Shown here: positions 37,276 to 47,471 of the stretch, in pieces | Numbering within the stretch: position 1 is the first letter of the stretch | Layout: each line of letters starts with the position of its first letter | Source of the DNA: Epiperipatus broadwayi | Lineage: Eukaryota; Onychophora; Udeonychophora; Euonychophora; Peripatidae | Reading direction: 5' to 3' | NCBI GenBank assembly: GCA_028023455.1 | Contig: JAQFVV010012509.1 | Span: 1,054,001 to 1,118,000, forward strand | Length of the DNA stretch: 64,000 nt | Translations under genes and position numbers: made by a program | Notes under the pieces: generated by a model | The model's input: the letters and a program-made list of their open reading frames with translations, nothing else | The model's database searches: none | What the model was told of the DNA's origin: nothing

Positions 37276-37895
37276 TGTGAAAAACAGCTTGTGTAAGAAT
37301 AAAGAATGATGAGTATGTAATTCCTTGATGTATATTAAAATTATTTTTAGTTATTATATTATTTATTTTTAATTCAAGTGATGTACAGTACACATATATA
37401 CTTTAAATACAAAATATACTATTTTATGAAAAATATATCCTTCATAAATCCAATAAAGCAAGTTTTTCTCATCAATTATTAATGCAGGTAATTTCTGTGT
37501 TTATTCCTATTACTCTTCCATTTACAAATAGATGCAGATTTTTTTTTTCTAACTTAAATTAAAAAAAAAAAAGGCTATGGTTATCAATTGTTTTCATGTT
37601 CAACCATAATAAAAGTTAAAATTTAATGTTTTTTTTATCAAATATATTTAAAAAAACTATTCTTTGTGATGAATTGTCTTCTCTCTGGCTTAATCAATAT
37701 TCACAATGGTTTATTCACAGTACTAAAAGTAAATGAGGTCAACAAGATCTATATTTGAGCAGTACCTGACATAAAAATGCAACAACTAATTTACTAATTA
37801 GTTTTTTTTAATTTCTATATAACCAAAGAAGAATATCAAAAATATTTTATTTAAAATCAGATAAAGCGTTATAATATTTACATAATACATTACTG

Positions 37896-38320
37896 CAGAG
37901 GTCCCCAACCTTTTTGACTTAAGAGCACATTCTATAATACCGGCCAGGTGGCAGGCACCATTTATTTTTTTCAACTAGATGGCGGGCACCATTTATTTTT
38001 TTCAACCAGGTGGTGAGCACCATTTATTTTTTCAATGTAAATTTATAGTTGGATATTGTTAATAATACACATAATGTACAAAAAAATATTTATTTCAAAA
38101 ATAAAATTTTAACATAATTAACGTTTATATTTTTACGCTGTATAAGTATAGTATGCCCTACAATTTGATTATAATATAATACAATAATTTAGAAGAAATT
38201 TTAAAAATTAAAGTTATTTGTATCAGATAAATAATTTTTATCGTGTTCGGATAGCGGCTGGCATACGTAAAATGGTCTGCGGGCGCCGTGGTGCCCGCAG
38301 GCATAGGGTTGGGGACCATG
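37896..38320. mobile_element. hAT-type non-autonomous transposon with 8-bp target duplication
   Basis: The 425-bp element begins CAGAGGTCCCCAACC and ends GGTTGGGGACCATG, which are inverted termini. It is flanked on both sides by the identical octamer CATTACTG (37888-37895 and 38321-38328). An 8-bp target duplication and a CAG-gGTCCCCAACC-type end are typical of hAT elements. The interior has three tandem copies of a unit around GGCGGGCACCATTTATTTTT (about 37950-38035) and a GC-rich hairpin CTGCGGGCGCCGTGGTGCCC (about 38277). There is no transposase. It lies in NLE1 intron 33882-39138. Confidence 0.88.
37945..38036. repeat. three tandem units inside the hAT element
   Basis: About 31-bp units, each containing a GGCACCATTTATTTTTTTC-like core, occur three times with small differences: AGGTGGCAGGCACC, AGATGGCGGGCACC and AGGTGGTGAGCACC begin successive units. 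Confidence 0.8.
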
Positions 38321-39138
38321 CATTACTGGGTTGATATTTTTTTTATCTTCACAAGTAAAATGTAAAGATGGAGGATGTAGAGTACTACATAAAAGCATCT
38401 TTGCAATTTTTTTCTGATTGATGTCCTTGGTCGTTAGCTTTGTCTCTTTTTAATAATAAATGCTTCTTTAAGAGACTAGAGATAATAACTTTTGTGAATT
38501 TCCTTCACATACTTCTAAAAATATTGACATGAAAATTTTAAATATGTCAAAATCCTTATCATTCTAGATAATAGTTGTTTCCTTGATGGAGAGTTTTCAA
38601 AGAGATATTGTTTGGGATGTATTCTCTTTAGTAACAACATGAAAAAAATATCTGAAAATATTAATTAAGAATAAAAAGCTCAAAAATGAAGTTAGTAAGT
38701 TCGCAATTTTATCATTATGCATTGAATTAAAATTACTTTTTGTTATAAAGCAAATTGCTGAGTTTTGAAAGTAGTAATGATCCCAAGATGAAATATGTTT
38801 TCTTTAATAAAAGAAAAGTCATAAATAGATGATCATTATTTTCAGTTGTTGGAGATACAAAAATTAAATGAGTGGTATTAATATGTTTAATTGTAATTTC
38901 CAATAAAACAATATGGCTTCCTTAGCCAGAATGATATTGTTCACCTTTTAAATTTTTAGTATAAGCTTGTTGAAATTGCTAATTTTATTTGAAAAACATG
39001 GTGACTTGGGTTGAAATTATAAAAGTATCATGGAAAAATTACTCTTCTTTCAAAAAGTTGGTTTTTTTTTTAAGATTTTTCAATTAGTTTGCTAAAAACA
39101 TTTTTTGTTTTATAAATGGAGGAAGAGAAGTAATTTAC

Positions 39139-39175
39139 CTTCGAAGCACTTGCTAGCCTGCGACATTCTGCATTC
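39139..39175 (-). CDS. NLE1: Notchless (NLE1) short exon at a WD repeat
   Basis: This 37-nt exon reads NAECRRLASASK after one base of a split codon. It corresponds to 'NPECR-(Y/L)-(V/A)-(A)SSSKDGS-RIW' of Notchless and continues directly with DATIKIWD of the 33726-33881 exon. The acceptor is TTTAG|G (AG at 39177-39176) and the donor TCGAAG|GTAAAT (39138 downward), the only donor in the gene here that is not GTAAGT/GTAAGC. It is tiny but placed exactly, with correct phase. Upstream exons (NLE domain and first WD repeats) were not located in 39176-64000. Confidence 0.88.
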
Positions 39176-39904
39176 CTAAAAAAATTTAAAGTGTAAATGT
39201 AAAATTTTTACTATATTATATACATATGTTTGAAAAAACTACTAAATTTACATTAATTTAATAAATGATTGTTGTGTGCATGAACATATATGGGGGGGAG
39301 GGGTAAACAAATAAAAAATCTAATGGTGAAATATTGCAGGTACACTAATTTATTAAAACAACCAAAAAAAAGTTAATACTTCTATTTCTACTAAATGATT
39401 TCATATTTATAAAATATAAATAAATACTTATATATAATTCTTTCTTTAAGATTAAACTATATATACACATTTTAAAACAACCCTACAAATCTTATATATA
39501 TCCATTAGCAGTAACATTTAAACTCATGCAATATATTAAAAGGAATTCATGTAACTTATAATATATGTGCCAACAACGCTAAACATTCATTTTTGATTAT
39601 CGAATTTATATGCAAAAATATGTATTAATTTTAAAAAATATCTTGCTCTACATTTATTTTAGAAGAATATTATTTTAAGATCATAATTATTTATAATTTC
39701 AAATTATTTTATTTAAATGTGTGGATATACTAAAATTAAAAAAAACTCAACTGATTAAAAAAGCACTCAGATTTTAAAAAATCAAAAATGGTCTAAATAA
39801 AATATAAAAAGTGACATTATTTAGCCAAATGTTTTTGCTACATAAAAGGAAATTAATGTATAATGTGCAGGAAAACGTTATTGTACTATTGCAAAATTTC
39901 TACA

Positions 39905-41640
39905 ACCATCATCATCATTTTGAATTATCATCGATCCATTGCAGGATGAAGGTCTCTCCAAGTCCACCTGTAATCTCTAGCCTCTTTTCTCCATATATTC
40001 TAGCACCCTTCCTTATTCCAGCCATCCATCTTATGTGGTTTCTTTCTAGCTCTTTTACAATCTCTTGAAATCCAGTTTAAGATTTCAACTGTCCATCAGT
40101 AACACCTGTTCTTTCACCTATATATTTCATTTTTGATCTCTTCTTGCTAATCCTAACATGCACCTGTCCACACTTCATACTTCTGTTAAGGGTCCAAATC
40201 TTAAATCCTGAAATAAGAACTGGTAAAACACATTTATTAAAAATTTTCCTTTTTAAACACATAGACAGTTCCTTTTAATATTAAGTTAATTGTACCAAAA
40301 GCATTCCAACCAAGTTCAATTCTATGATTAATTTCATCCATTATGTTTCCATTTATAATAATAATCTGACCATGATATTTGTAGCTGTTAACTTCTAACT
40401 CATCATTATCAATTTTTATTTTCATCTTTTGAGAAGATCCATTGAATACTAAATTTGTTCTTTTAACATTTACCTTTAACCGTACTTTTTTTACTTTTAT
40501 CTGATAACTCTTGCAACATTTCCTGAAGCTCTAAGGCATTATTGCAAAAACAACTACATTATCTGCAAAAACTAGATGACTTGCAAGACTGCTGTAAAAA
40601 GTTTTGGAGATATGGCGTCACCTTGTCATACATCTTTCTCAAATGTTGATCTTTTTAATATCATTATATAATCTAATTATTGTTATCATGTTTTTAAAAA
40701 TATTCTTCGGAATATTACAATATCCTGGATCTATACTTTGATGATCCAATGCTTTAATCACTGAAGAAACGCTTTTTCATAATCTACAAATCCAAAACAT
40801 AATGGCAACTCATATTCATTAGTTTCATTTATGATTTCTCTTAATACTTGGATATGATCCATCGTACTAAACCACTTTTAAATCTTGCTTGTTCTTCTTT
40901 TGGTTAAAATTCAAAGTTCGCTATAAAAAATTTTGTAAAGAACTCTGATAGGTCTATAATTTCTAAGATCTTCTTCATCATCTTTTTTAAATATTAATAC
41001 TGCATTCTTCCAATCATTTGGTACACCTTTATCATTTAGGCATTTAGTACATGACTTTGGCAACAATTTTTCTATTTCTTTACCTGTTTCTTTTAAGATA
41101 TCAATTATGATTCCATCATTACCTGGCGCTGTTCCCTTCATAGATTTAATTGTATTTCTCACTTCTTCATTTAAAATCCTGGGAAATTCAGAAGATATAG
41201 TAGTTGCAGGAAATACTTTTCCTTGTTCTTTATTGCTATATAATTTTTGATAGAATTCTTCTACATATTTCATGATGTTATCACTTTTTAGTAATAGTTC
41301 CATCTCTTTTTCTTATTGCAGAATATTAAGATGCTACTTTGTACTCTTAAGACTTTCTTTTATATCTTTTTCTTACTAATTCACAATTATACTTTCTTAT
41401 ATCATTATCAACTCTTTTTTGTACCATTTTACAAATTCCTAGATATTCAATTCTAATTAATGTATCATTTTTATATATTTTCATATACCTTCTTTGCTTC
41501 ATAAATTGTCTGTTCTCAGTAAAAAATTTATTTGTCAATTAATGCTGTCTTGTAATCTTTTTTGCAGTTTTTAAAAGTGTATCAGATATCTTCCTTTACA
41601 TTAAATTGTCTATTAAAAAAAAATACTGATTTGTAACAGA
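39905..41640 (-). mobile_element. RTE-type LINE, copy 2, 5'-truncated
   Basis: Colinear with 24686-26500 at the nucleotide level and sharing the same 3' end (CATCATCATC tail at 39908-39918, then CAGGATGAAGGTCTCTCC). Minus-strand frames: 41538-41347 (connector), 41303-40911 (GTAPGNDGIIIDILKETGKE, NDWKNAVLIFKKD, NYRPIRVLYKI), and 40425-40077 (INGNIMDEINHRIELGWNAF, WTLNRSMKC). The 5' end stops near 41640, within the connector. Internal deletions and frameshifts mean it is dead. It lies upstream of the 39139 exon, possibly in the next NLE1 intron. Confidence 0.87.
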
Positions 41641-41989
41641 TAATTGAAAAAAATTTATTGATGTAAAATTTAATATATATAAATTATACTTTAATACATT
41701 GTTTAGTTGTACAATTTTTACTTCAATACTATTGTAAAAATTTAGAACTTTAATTTGAAAATAATTGAAATCTTTATAAGGGCTATAATATACCAGCTCA
41801 TAAAAAAAATGACATTAAACACCAAATTTTGAAGTCATTTATTTTTGATTTAAGCACACACATGTATACAATATTATATATATATTAATTCTAATATTTT
41901 CACAGATAAAAGATGTCATATTATTATTATTATTTGCGGGATATTCCGTGTAATGAAAAAGCTAAATGCTGACATTTGAGTACAATATC
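41641..41989. other. AT-rich sequence between two retroelements
   Basis: No feature is recognised. It separates the truncated RTE copy from the Penelope-like element and contains short TA and TTA runs (41870-41935). Confidence 0.5.
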
Positions 41990-42850
41990 AAGTACCTTCC
42001 TCAGAGCGTCCTCTTTCTCAAATCACAAGAATGCGTATGAGATTTACAATCGTTTTCTTTCTCCTCATATTTAAATTCTATTGGTTGAGAAGTTTTAAAA
42101 TTTATTTTCTCTTCCAATAGCTTCTTCCAAATGTTGTTAATCTTCTTTAATTCACACCTTTCATTTATGCTCTTGGGCCTTTTAAAAATCTCTATAGCTT
42201 CTCTTAGCAATCTCTGGCCATATTATTGTTCAATTTTTGCTAAAATATTTGTTTTTCCAAAATTGATATCATGATTTGTTAATTTTATATGAGAATAAAT
42301 AGCGGATGAATTGGATTTTTCTCTGACTGCCAGAATGTGTTCTTCCTTTCTAATAATTATTCTACGATTAGTCTATCCAATATATGTATGTGAACAGACC
42401 CTACATGGAATTTCATATACACCATGACACTCCAAAGCAATTTTATCTTTAGGAAGTGGAAATATTTCACTAATTTTTTTATAACTGTGTGAAAACTATT
42501 ACTCTTTAAAATATTACCAATTTTATTAGTTACTCCTTTTATATATGGCAAAATTGTCTTAATTTCTGATGTATCAAAATCTTTTTCTTTTTATATGTAT
42601 AAGCCCTATTAATAATGCTGTAATTAAAACCGTTATCAAGAAGCATTTTATTAGTAGCAGAAAGGTCCAGGTGAAAATGGCTATCATCAGAAAACCTCTT
42701 TGTTCTATCCAATAATGTCTTTGCCACTGAAAATAGTTGTGCAGGATGGTGATGAGAAGAAAAATGCAGATACCTCCCAGTGTGTGTTGGTTTTTTATAT
42801 AGACCATGGGATAAAGAACCATCTTCCCTTCTTTCAATCAAAACATCTAA
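41990..42850 (-). mobile_element. Penelope-like retroelement, 3' part with GIY-YIG endonuclease
   Basis: Minus-strand frames in order: 42841-42539 begins IERREDGSLSHGLYKKPTHT, then GRYLHFSSHHHPAQLFSVAK, TLLDRTKR and NGFNYSIINRAY. This is the RT palm/thumb and connector typical of Penelope-like elements. Next, 42551-42357 holds PYIKGVTNKIGNILK. Across a frameshift comes HGVYEIPCRVCSHTYIGQTN, a GIY-YIG-type endonuclease start preceded by a Cys motif, followed by 42210-42001 (LLREAIEIFKRPKSINERCE). Penelope-like elements combine RT with this endonuclease. Frameshifts around 42360-42450 and 42570 make the copy inactive. It is 5'-truncated: the RT catalytic YxDD lies outside the preserved part. 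Confidence 0.85.
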
Positions 42851-43587
42851 AAATCGTATTGATTATTATTTTATATTTCCATAGTAAATTTAATATCCCA
42901 CAAATAATAATAATATGACACACATATATATATATTGCAGCAAGTAATAACTGGAAACATCATATGTTTAATAATTTATGAATCAGTTGTAAGTTTAATG
43001 CAAATAAGGCTTACAAATGAAGTTAATAAATAAAGAGCATTTTATATTTTTGATGAAGTAAATAGCTTTTGAATTGGACTGATTGTTTATTCCTTGAATA
43101 TAATCTAAAAACAAATATAAAAAAATAAAAGAAAAAAAAATTAAATAACTTTACACCAAAAAATATGTATTTCTTGTCCTCTTCATACATTTTAGGATGA
43201 TTTTAATTCATAAAACTAATATACACCATTTTATATATCAAGAATGATTATATGAAAAAACAAAAAGTCAAGCACAAATTCATTTTATTTTATATAAATA
43301 TTAATTTTAAGTTATGTATAAACAACAAGAAAAGATTTAAGAAAATCCAGATTTGTATAAATAATTCTCAGTATAAATTAAGTGCATAATATTTATAATA
43401 TTGTAGTCATGACAGACTTCAATATTTTGTATATTATGCTATTTGGACATTTCTTGAGACGGATTGTATTTATTTTTATTTACTAAAAAATATTTTCTAA
43501 TGGTAAACATATATTTAAAGGAAAAATTTAACATATGTAAAAAGTGATTTATATAAAAAATTATAATTTGTTAATTATTGTACTTTT

Positions 43588-43687
43588 TTTTTTTCATGTG
43601 TCATAGCATAGCCGGGAAGCGAACCCACAACCCGGGCAACTGCTTGTAAGGCAGTCACGCTGACCTCTCGACCACCAATGCTCGACG
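43588..43687 (-). mobile_element. tRNA-derived SINE, family 1, copy C, with target duplication
   Basis: On the minus strand it reads GTCGAGCATTGGTGGTCGAG, then AGGTCAGCGTGACTGCC, GTGGGTTCGCTTCCCGG (B box), GCTATGACACATG and an A-tail (T run 43584-43594 on plus). The flanks carry the same 14 bases AATTATTGTACTTT (about 43573-43587 and 43688-43701), a target-site duplication of the size made by LINE-mediated insertion. It is the best-delimited copy and gives a unit of about 100 bp. Confidence 0.88.
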
Positions 43688-44225
43688 AATTATTGTACTT
43701 TCTATCTATTTTTAGAATAGTTTCATAGAAGTAGAAAAAAAAAATCCCTTACATAGATCATAGAATAAAATGTAGATAGAATTAAATATTATATAAATAT
43801 ATTCTATAACAATTGCATCTTAAAATTCCCAATTTATATTCAAGTTAATAAGCATAATAGTCTAAAAGAAAAAATAATTTTATTGTGTAAACTGAATAAA
43901 CTACAGCAAAATGAGTCTGAAAATAAGGTGTGAAAATCTGATGATTTCAAATTCAAAAAGAGGTTACCTTTCCTATATTGTTTTTAAAATTATATAACTA
44001 GACAAAAAAAAGTTAGTTTGCTTCAAATCTGAAAGGTGTTAAAACATTAAAACCATGATGTGAGTAAACAATCACTGGATCAATGCAATGGTTCTGCTCA
44101 AGTAATTGAAATCAGGAAGAAAAGTTGGAATTCAGTAACACCTATTACTAGCCATTATTAAAAATTATAAAAACAAATGCTTTTAACACACTTTTTCTTT
44201 TCAAATCTCTCTCTTTTTTTTTTTG

Positions 44226-44335
44226 TCAAGCTTTGTTAGTCGAGAGGTCATCGTAGCCGCCTTGTAAGCAAGTAGTTAGTTGCAGACGGTTGGTTCGCGT
44301 CCTGGCCAATACTATGACATATGAGAAAAAAAAAT
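44226..44335 (+). mobile_element. tRNA-derived SINE, family 1, copy D
   Basis: CTTTGTTAGTCGAGAGGTCA, GCCGCCTTGTAAGCAAGTAG, GGTTGGTTCGCGTCCTGG (B-box region) and ACTATGACATATGAG with an A9 tail. It has small insertions relative to copy C. It is opposite in orientation to copy C and 540 bp away from it. Confidence 0.75.
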
Positions 44336-45136
44336 CTTGTTTTTTTTTTTAATTTTATGAACCTTTTTTTCATACTTCAGTTTTAGTGAAATGGTTATTA
44401 TTGATTTTGTTAAATGGTACTAATCATTATAGATATCAGTATTTTCATAACTAGCTTTGTGAACAAATTTTTTGTATTTCATCAAATTTCAGTAATCCAT
44501 ACACAAATTTTCTTCTTTGTTGTTGCTATTGTTGTTTTAATCAATTAATCAAAAATATAAATGTGAATGCATGTAAGATAAATTTTTCTTTCATTCCAGC
44601 AAAAGTGGATAGATGGTTAATTAATGGAAAAACACAGAAGTGTCCAATAGAAATATACTGACAGACTGATAACGATGATATCTGACATATATTGATTAAG
44701 AGATAAACTGATTCATAGATAGATAAATGAAATGTAAAATATGTTAGTACAAAACTTTAGAAATAAAGGTTAATCTTCTCACCTCCAGAAACATCCATTA
44801 AATTTAAAATAGAACTTGCAAATTGTTTTAAGATATTATCAGACTACAATGAATGCTTCAATATAAATCAAATGAATATGAAGATAATTGATTTTTTAAA
44901 TAAGAATTACTATATAAACAGCTGGTACAAAAAAAAAAGCACCAGTTTACTAATAAATTTTCAAACAAGACATGACAATCTATGAAGATGATTCATTTAG
45001 AAGAAATGAATACCTAGAATTCTTAAAAGTGGTAGAAATGATATGTAAGACAGATAGATAAAAAAGTTGTCTGGAATGTTGTGGAGAAAAAAAAGCTATA
45101 GATAATCATCAGATCGATAATGGTAGACAATGATGT

Positions 45137-45331
45137 TGTTATGTCTTATGATCCACAATGATTTGCTATCATGATATCACTCACGGAATTACTGCGGGAC
45201 TAGATTATTATTGTTTGCAGTATTAATCCTTGACTTTGTCTTAGAGAACATTAAATAAAATGGTGTCAAGATGCTACATGCAAATGGAATAAGTTTTGGC
45301 TGGTTCAATTTCTAGATACGGAAACACTACA
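45137..45331 (+). repeat. 5' LTR of the Ty3/gypsy element
   Basis: 195 bp with TG...CA ends, starting TGTTATGTCTTATGATCCAC and ending GATACGGAAACACTACA. Its extra 30-odd bases relative to the 3' LTR are the ATGGTGTCAAGATGCTACAT region around 45260-45290. Confidence 0.9.
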
Positions 45332-45524
45332 CCAGTTTTGGTGACGAGGATGGCATGCATGTGATAATGAACAATATTAAAATATTAACTTAGTGAAATT
45401 CTGTGGATTATGTCTCTATACACCATTCTTTTCGTTTCGGTACTGACTATCATTGCATAAATGTGGCTTATTATTTAATAGTGTGTTTTCTTTACTTAAA
45501 AATTAGCATTAAATTGTATGTAGG

Positions 45525-46142
45525 ATGCCATACACATATATATTTCTCTCCAAACTTACTTTGTCATTCGTTTTCTATTTAACTTATAATGACAATGGAA
45601 TGGGCGCAGTACTAAGTATACAATATCCTGATGGACCATCCGTTCCAGTTGCTTTCACTTCATATACATTGTCTAAGGCTAAACAAAACTACACACAAAT
45701 TGACAAAGAAGTTTTGGCAATAGTATTCGACATCAAACATTTTCACCATTTCCTACTTGGAATAAAATGTAGCATTTATACAGATCATCGTCCGCTGCTC
45801 GGCATTTTTACCTCAGACAAACAAACCCTAATAATTCTGTCACCCAAATGCAAAGATGGATGTATACTCAATGCACATTCTTTCAAACTGGAATATAGAC
45901 CAGATAAAAAAGTTGCAAACACAGATGCATTAAGCAGATTCCCACTCCCATTGACCAAATGCGACAATCCAAACATGAATGGCATTCTTTTCTTGGAGAC
46001 GTTGGAAGATCCTCCTGTTGTACCTGCTAAACACGTGGCACATACAACACAAAGAGGCTTCTTACTATCAAAAGTAAAGAACTATGTCCTCACTGCCTGG
46101 TCAAGCAGACCCACAGAAGCAAACCTCAATCTTTTTTTATAA
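45525..46142 (+). pseudogene. gypsy pol fragment: RNase H domain
   Basis: An open frame of 205 codons. Landmarks in order: NGMGAVLSIQYP (start of RNase H, where the usual catalytic Asp context is eroded), TLSKAKQNYTQIDKEVLAIV (catalytic Glu region), HFHHFLLGIKCSIYTDHRPL (catalytic Asp in TDH), then LEYRPDKKVANTDALSRFPL, the standard end of gypsy RNase H before integrase. The first 20 or so codons are not part of the family and reflect the deletion junction. RT is absent upstream. Confidence 0.88.
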
Positions 46143-47286
46143 GATGTAATGAGGTATCAACACATAAAAACTGTTTGCTTCACATGCCATTATTCCCGTT
46201 TCTTTACAGAAAATCATCCTTAATGAACTTCACTTGGGTCACTAAGGCATCATAAGAACTAAAGCATTAGCAAGGTCATATGTGTGGTGACCATCAATAC
46301 ATAGAGACATTAAGAATCTGGTGAGCAAGTGCAAAAATTGTTAGGTCATAAGACATGCTTGTCCCCACACCCAATTCACCATTGGGAAGCACTATCCACA
46401 CCATGGTCACGATTGCTAGAGGGATTTCACAGGCCCAATAGATGGGCAAATGTTCTTGGTTGTTATAGATGCCTATTCAAAGTGGGTGGAAGTGCATAAA
46501 ATGCCAACAACAACCTCGGTTGCAACAGTCACAGTACTACAAGAATTACCACCCATGGAATACTAGAGTGTATAGTTTCAGACAATGGACCATAGTTTGT
46601 ATCTTCAGAGTTTTCAACTTTTCTCGCCAATAACGGAATTCGCCATGCAAGGATCGCACCATACCGCCCATCAAGTAATGGTCTTGTGGAGAAGGCTGTC
46701 CAGTACATAAAAGAGAGCCTAAAGCATATTATACATGGAAATTGGGATCAATGTTTTGCCAGATATCTTTTGGCCCAGCACATTACACCATCTACAACTA
46801 CAGGTTTAAGTCCAGAAGAGATGCTCTTTAATCGATGCCTTCATACATGCCTAGATTTTCTTCATCTGGGTAGAGCCCCAAAGCCAGCAGGCACCATCCG
46901 GACAACATCAGCTATGTGAATTCCAACCAGATGACACAATATTTATGACAGCAGCAGGACAGACTTCCCCATGGATCTCTGCCATGGTAGAACAACATAC
47001 AGACCTTCTGTCATATGAAGTCTGAACTGATCTGGGATTACAACATAAGCATATTGATCAATTGCGCTCAAGAACAGTAGACACCTTCCCAACCATCTCA
47101 TGTCCTGCTGAGGCACCATCGCTTGCCCCAAATTTTCCACCCAGTGTGACAGTGGCAACCACAAACAACCTGAGCCCAACATCCATGCATCCTACATCTC
47201 CAATTCAAACTCCAAAAGCATATAGAGAACACCCCTTGTGTCAACACTGTCCAGCAGTGCATTTCAAGGATTACGAAGTTACATTC
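46143..47286 (+). pseudogene. gypsy pol fragment: integrase
   Basis: Continues the previous fragment in several frames: a HHCC zinc region (NELHLGH ... RTKALARSYV ... CKNC, about 46210-46345), the DDE core (DFTGPIDGQMFLVVIDAYSK, about 46425-46480; VSDNGP, about 46577; YRPSSNGLVEKAVQYIKESL, about 46664-46725) and a C-terminal tail (TPSTTTGLSPEEMLFNR, about 46786-46836). The first Asp, second Asp and Glu of DDE are all recognisable but lie in frames broken by stops, so no functional integrase is made. The remaining bases up to the purine tract are low in stops and may be the integrase C terminus. Confidence 0.87.
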
Positions 47287-47300
47287 TAAGGGGGAAGGGG

Positions 47301-47466
47301 GGTTATGTCTTATGATCCACAATGATTTGCTATCATGATGTCACACAAGGAATGACTGCGGAACTAGATTATTATTGTCTGCGGTATTAATCTTTGACTT
47401 TATCTCAGAGAATATTAAATGAAACAAGTTTCGGGTAGTTTAATTTCTAGATACAGAAACACTACA
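47301..47466 (+). repeat. 3' LTR of the Ty3/gypsy element
   Basis: 166 bp, with GGTTATGTCTTATGATCCAC at its start and GATACAGAAACACTACA at its end, followed directly by the target duplication GATGT. It differs from the 5' LTR by several substitutions and one internal deletion, so the insertion is not recent. Confidence 0.9.
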
Positions 47467-47471
47467 GATGT

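Larger units (their letters stand above)
45132..47471 (+). mobile_element. Ty3/gypsy LTR retrotransposon, internally deleted, with LTRs and 5-bp target duplication
   Basis: The 5' LTR is 45137-45331 (TGTTATGTCTTATGATCC ... GAAACACTACA) and the 3' LTR 47301-47466 (GGTTATGTCTTATGATCC ... GAAACACTACA). They are flanked by the identical pentamer GATGT (45132-45136 and 47467-47471). A purine-rich tract AAGGGGGAAGGGG abuts the 3' LTR and a TGGTGACGAGGATGG primer-site-like sequence follows the 5' LTR by 8 bases. Only the RNase H and integrase ends of pol remain between them. Gag, protease and RT are deleted. The 3' LTR has lost its initial TG (GG) and about 30 bp relative to the 5' LTR. The element is non-autonomous and dead. 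Confidence 0.92.

Noticed and set aside
43588-43687. Possible functional tRNA gene
   Set aside because: It has A- and B-box-like sequence but no acceptor-stem pairing, carries an A-tail and a target duplication, and is repeated elsewhere; therefore a SINE.
46943-47322. Overlapping open frames on both strands at the end of the gypsy element
   Set aside because: They overlap each other and the integrase tail. None has independent motifs; they reflect locally low stop density in old coding sequence.
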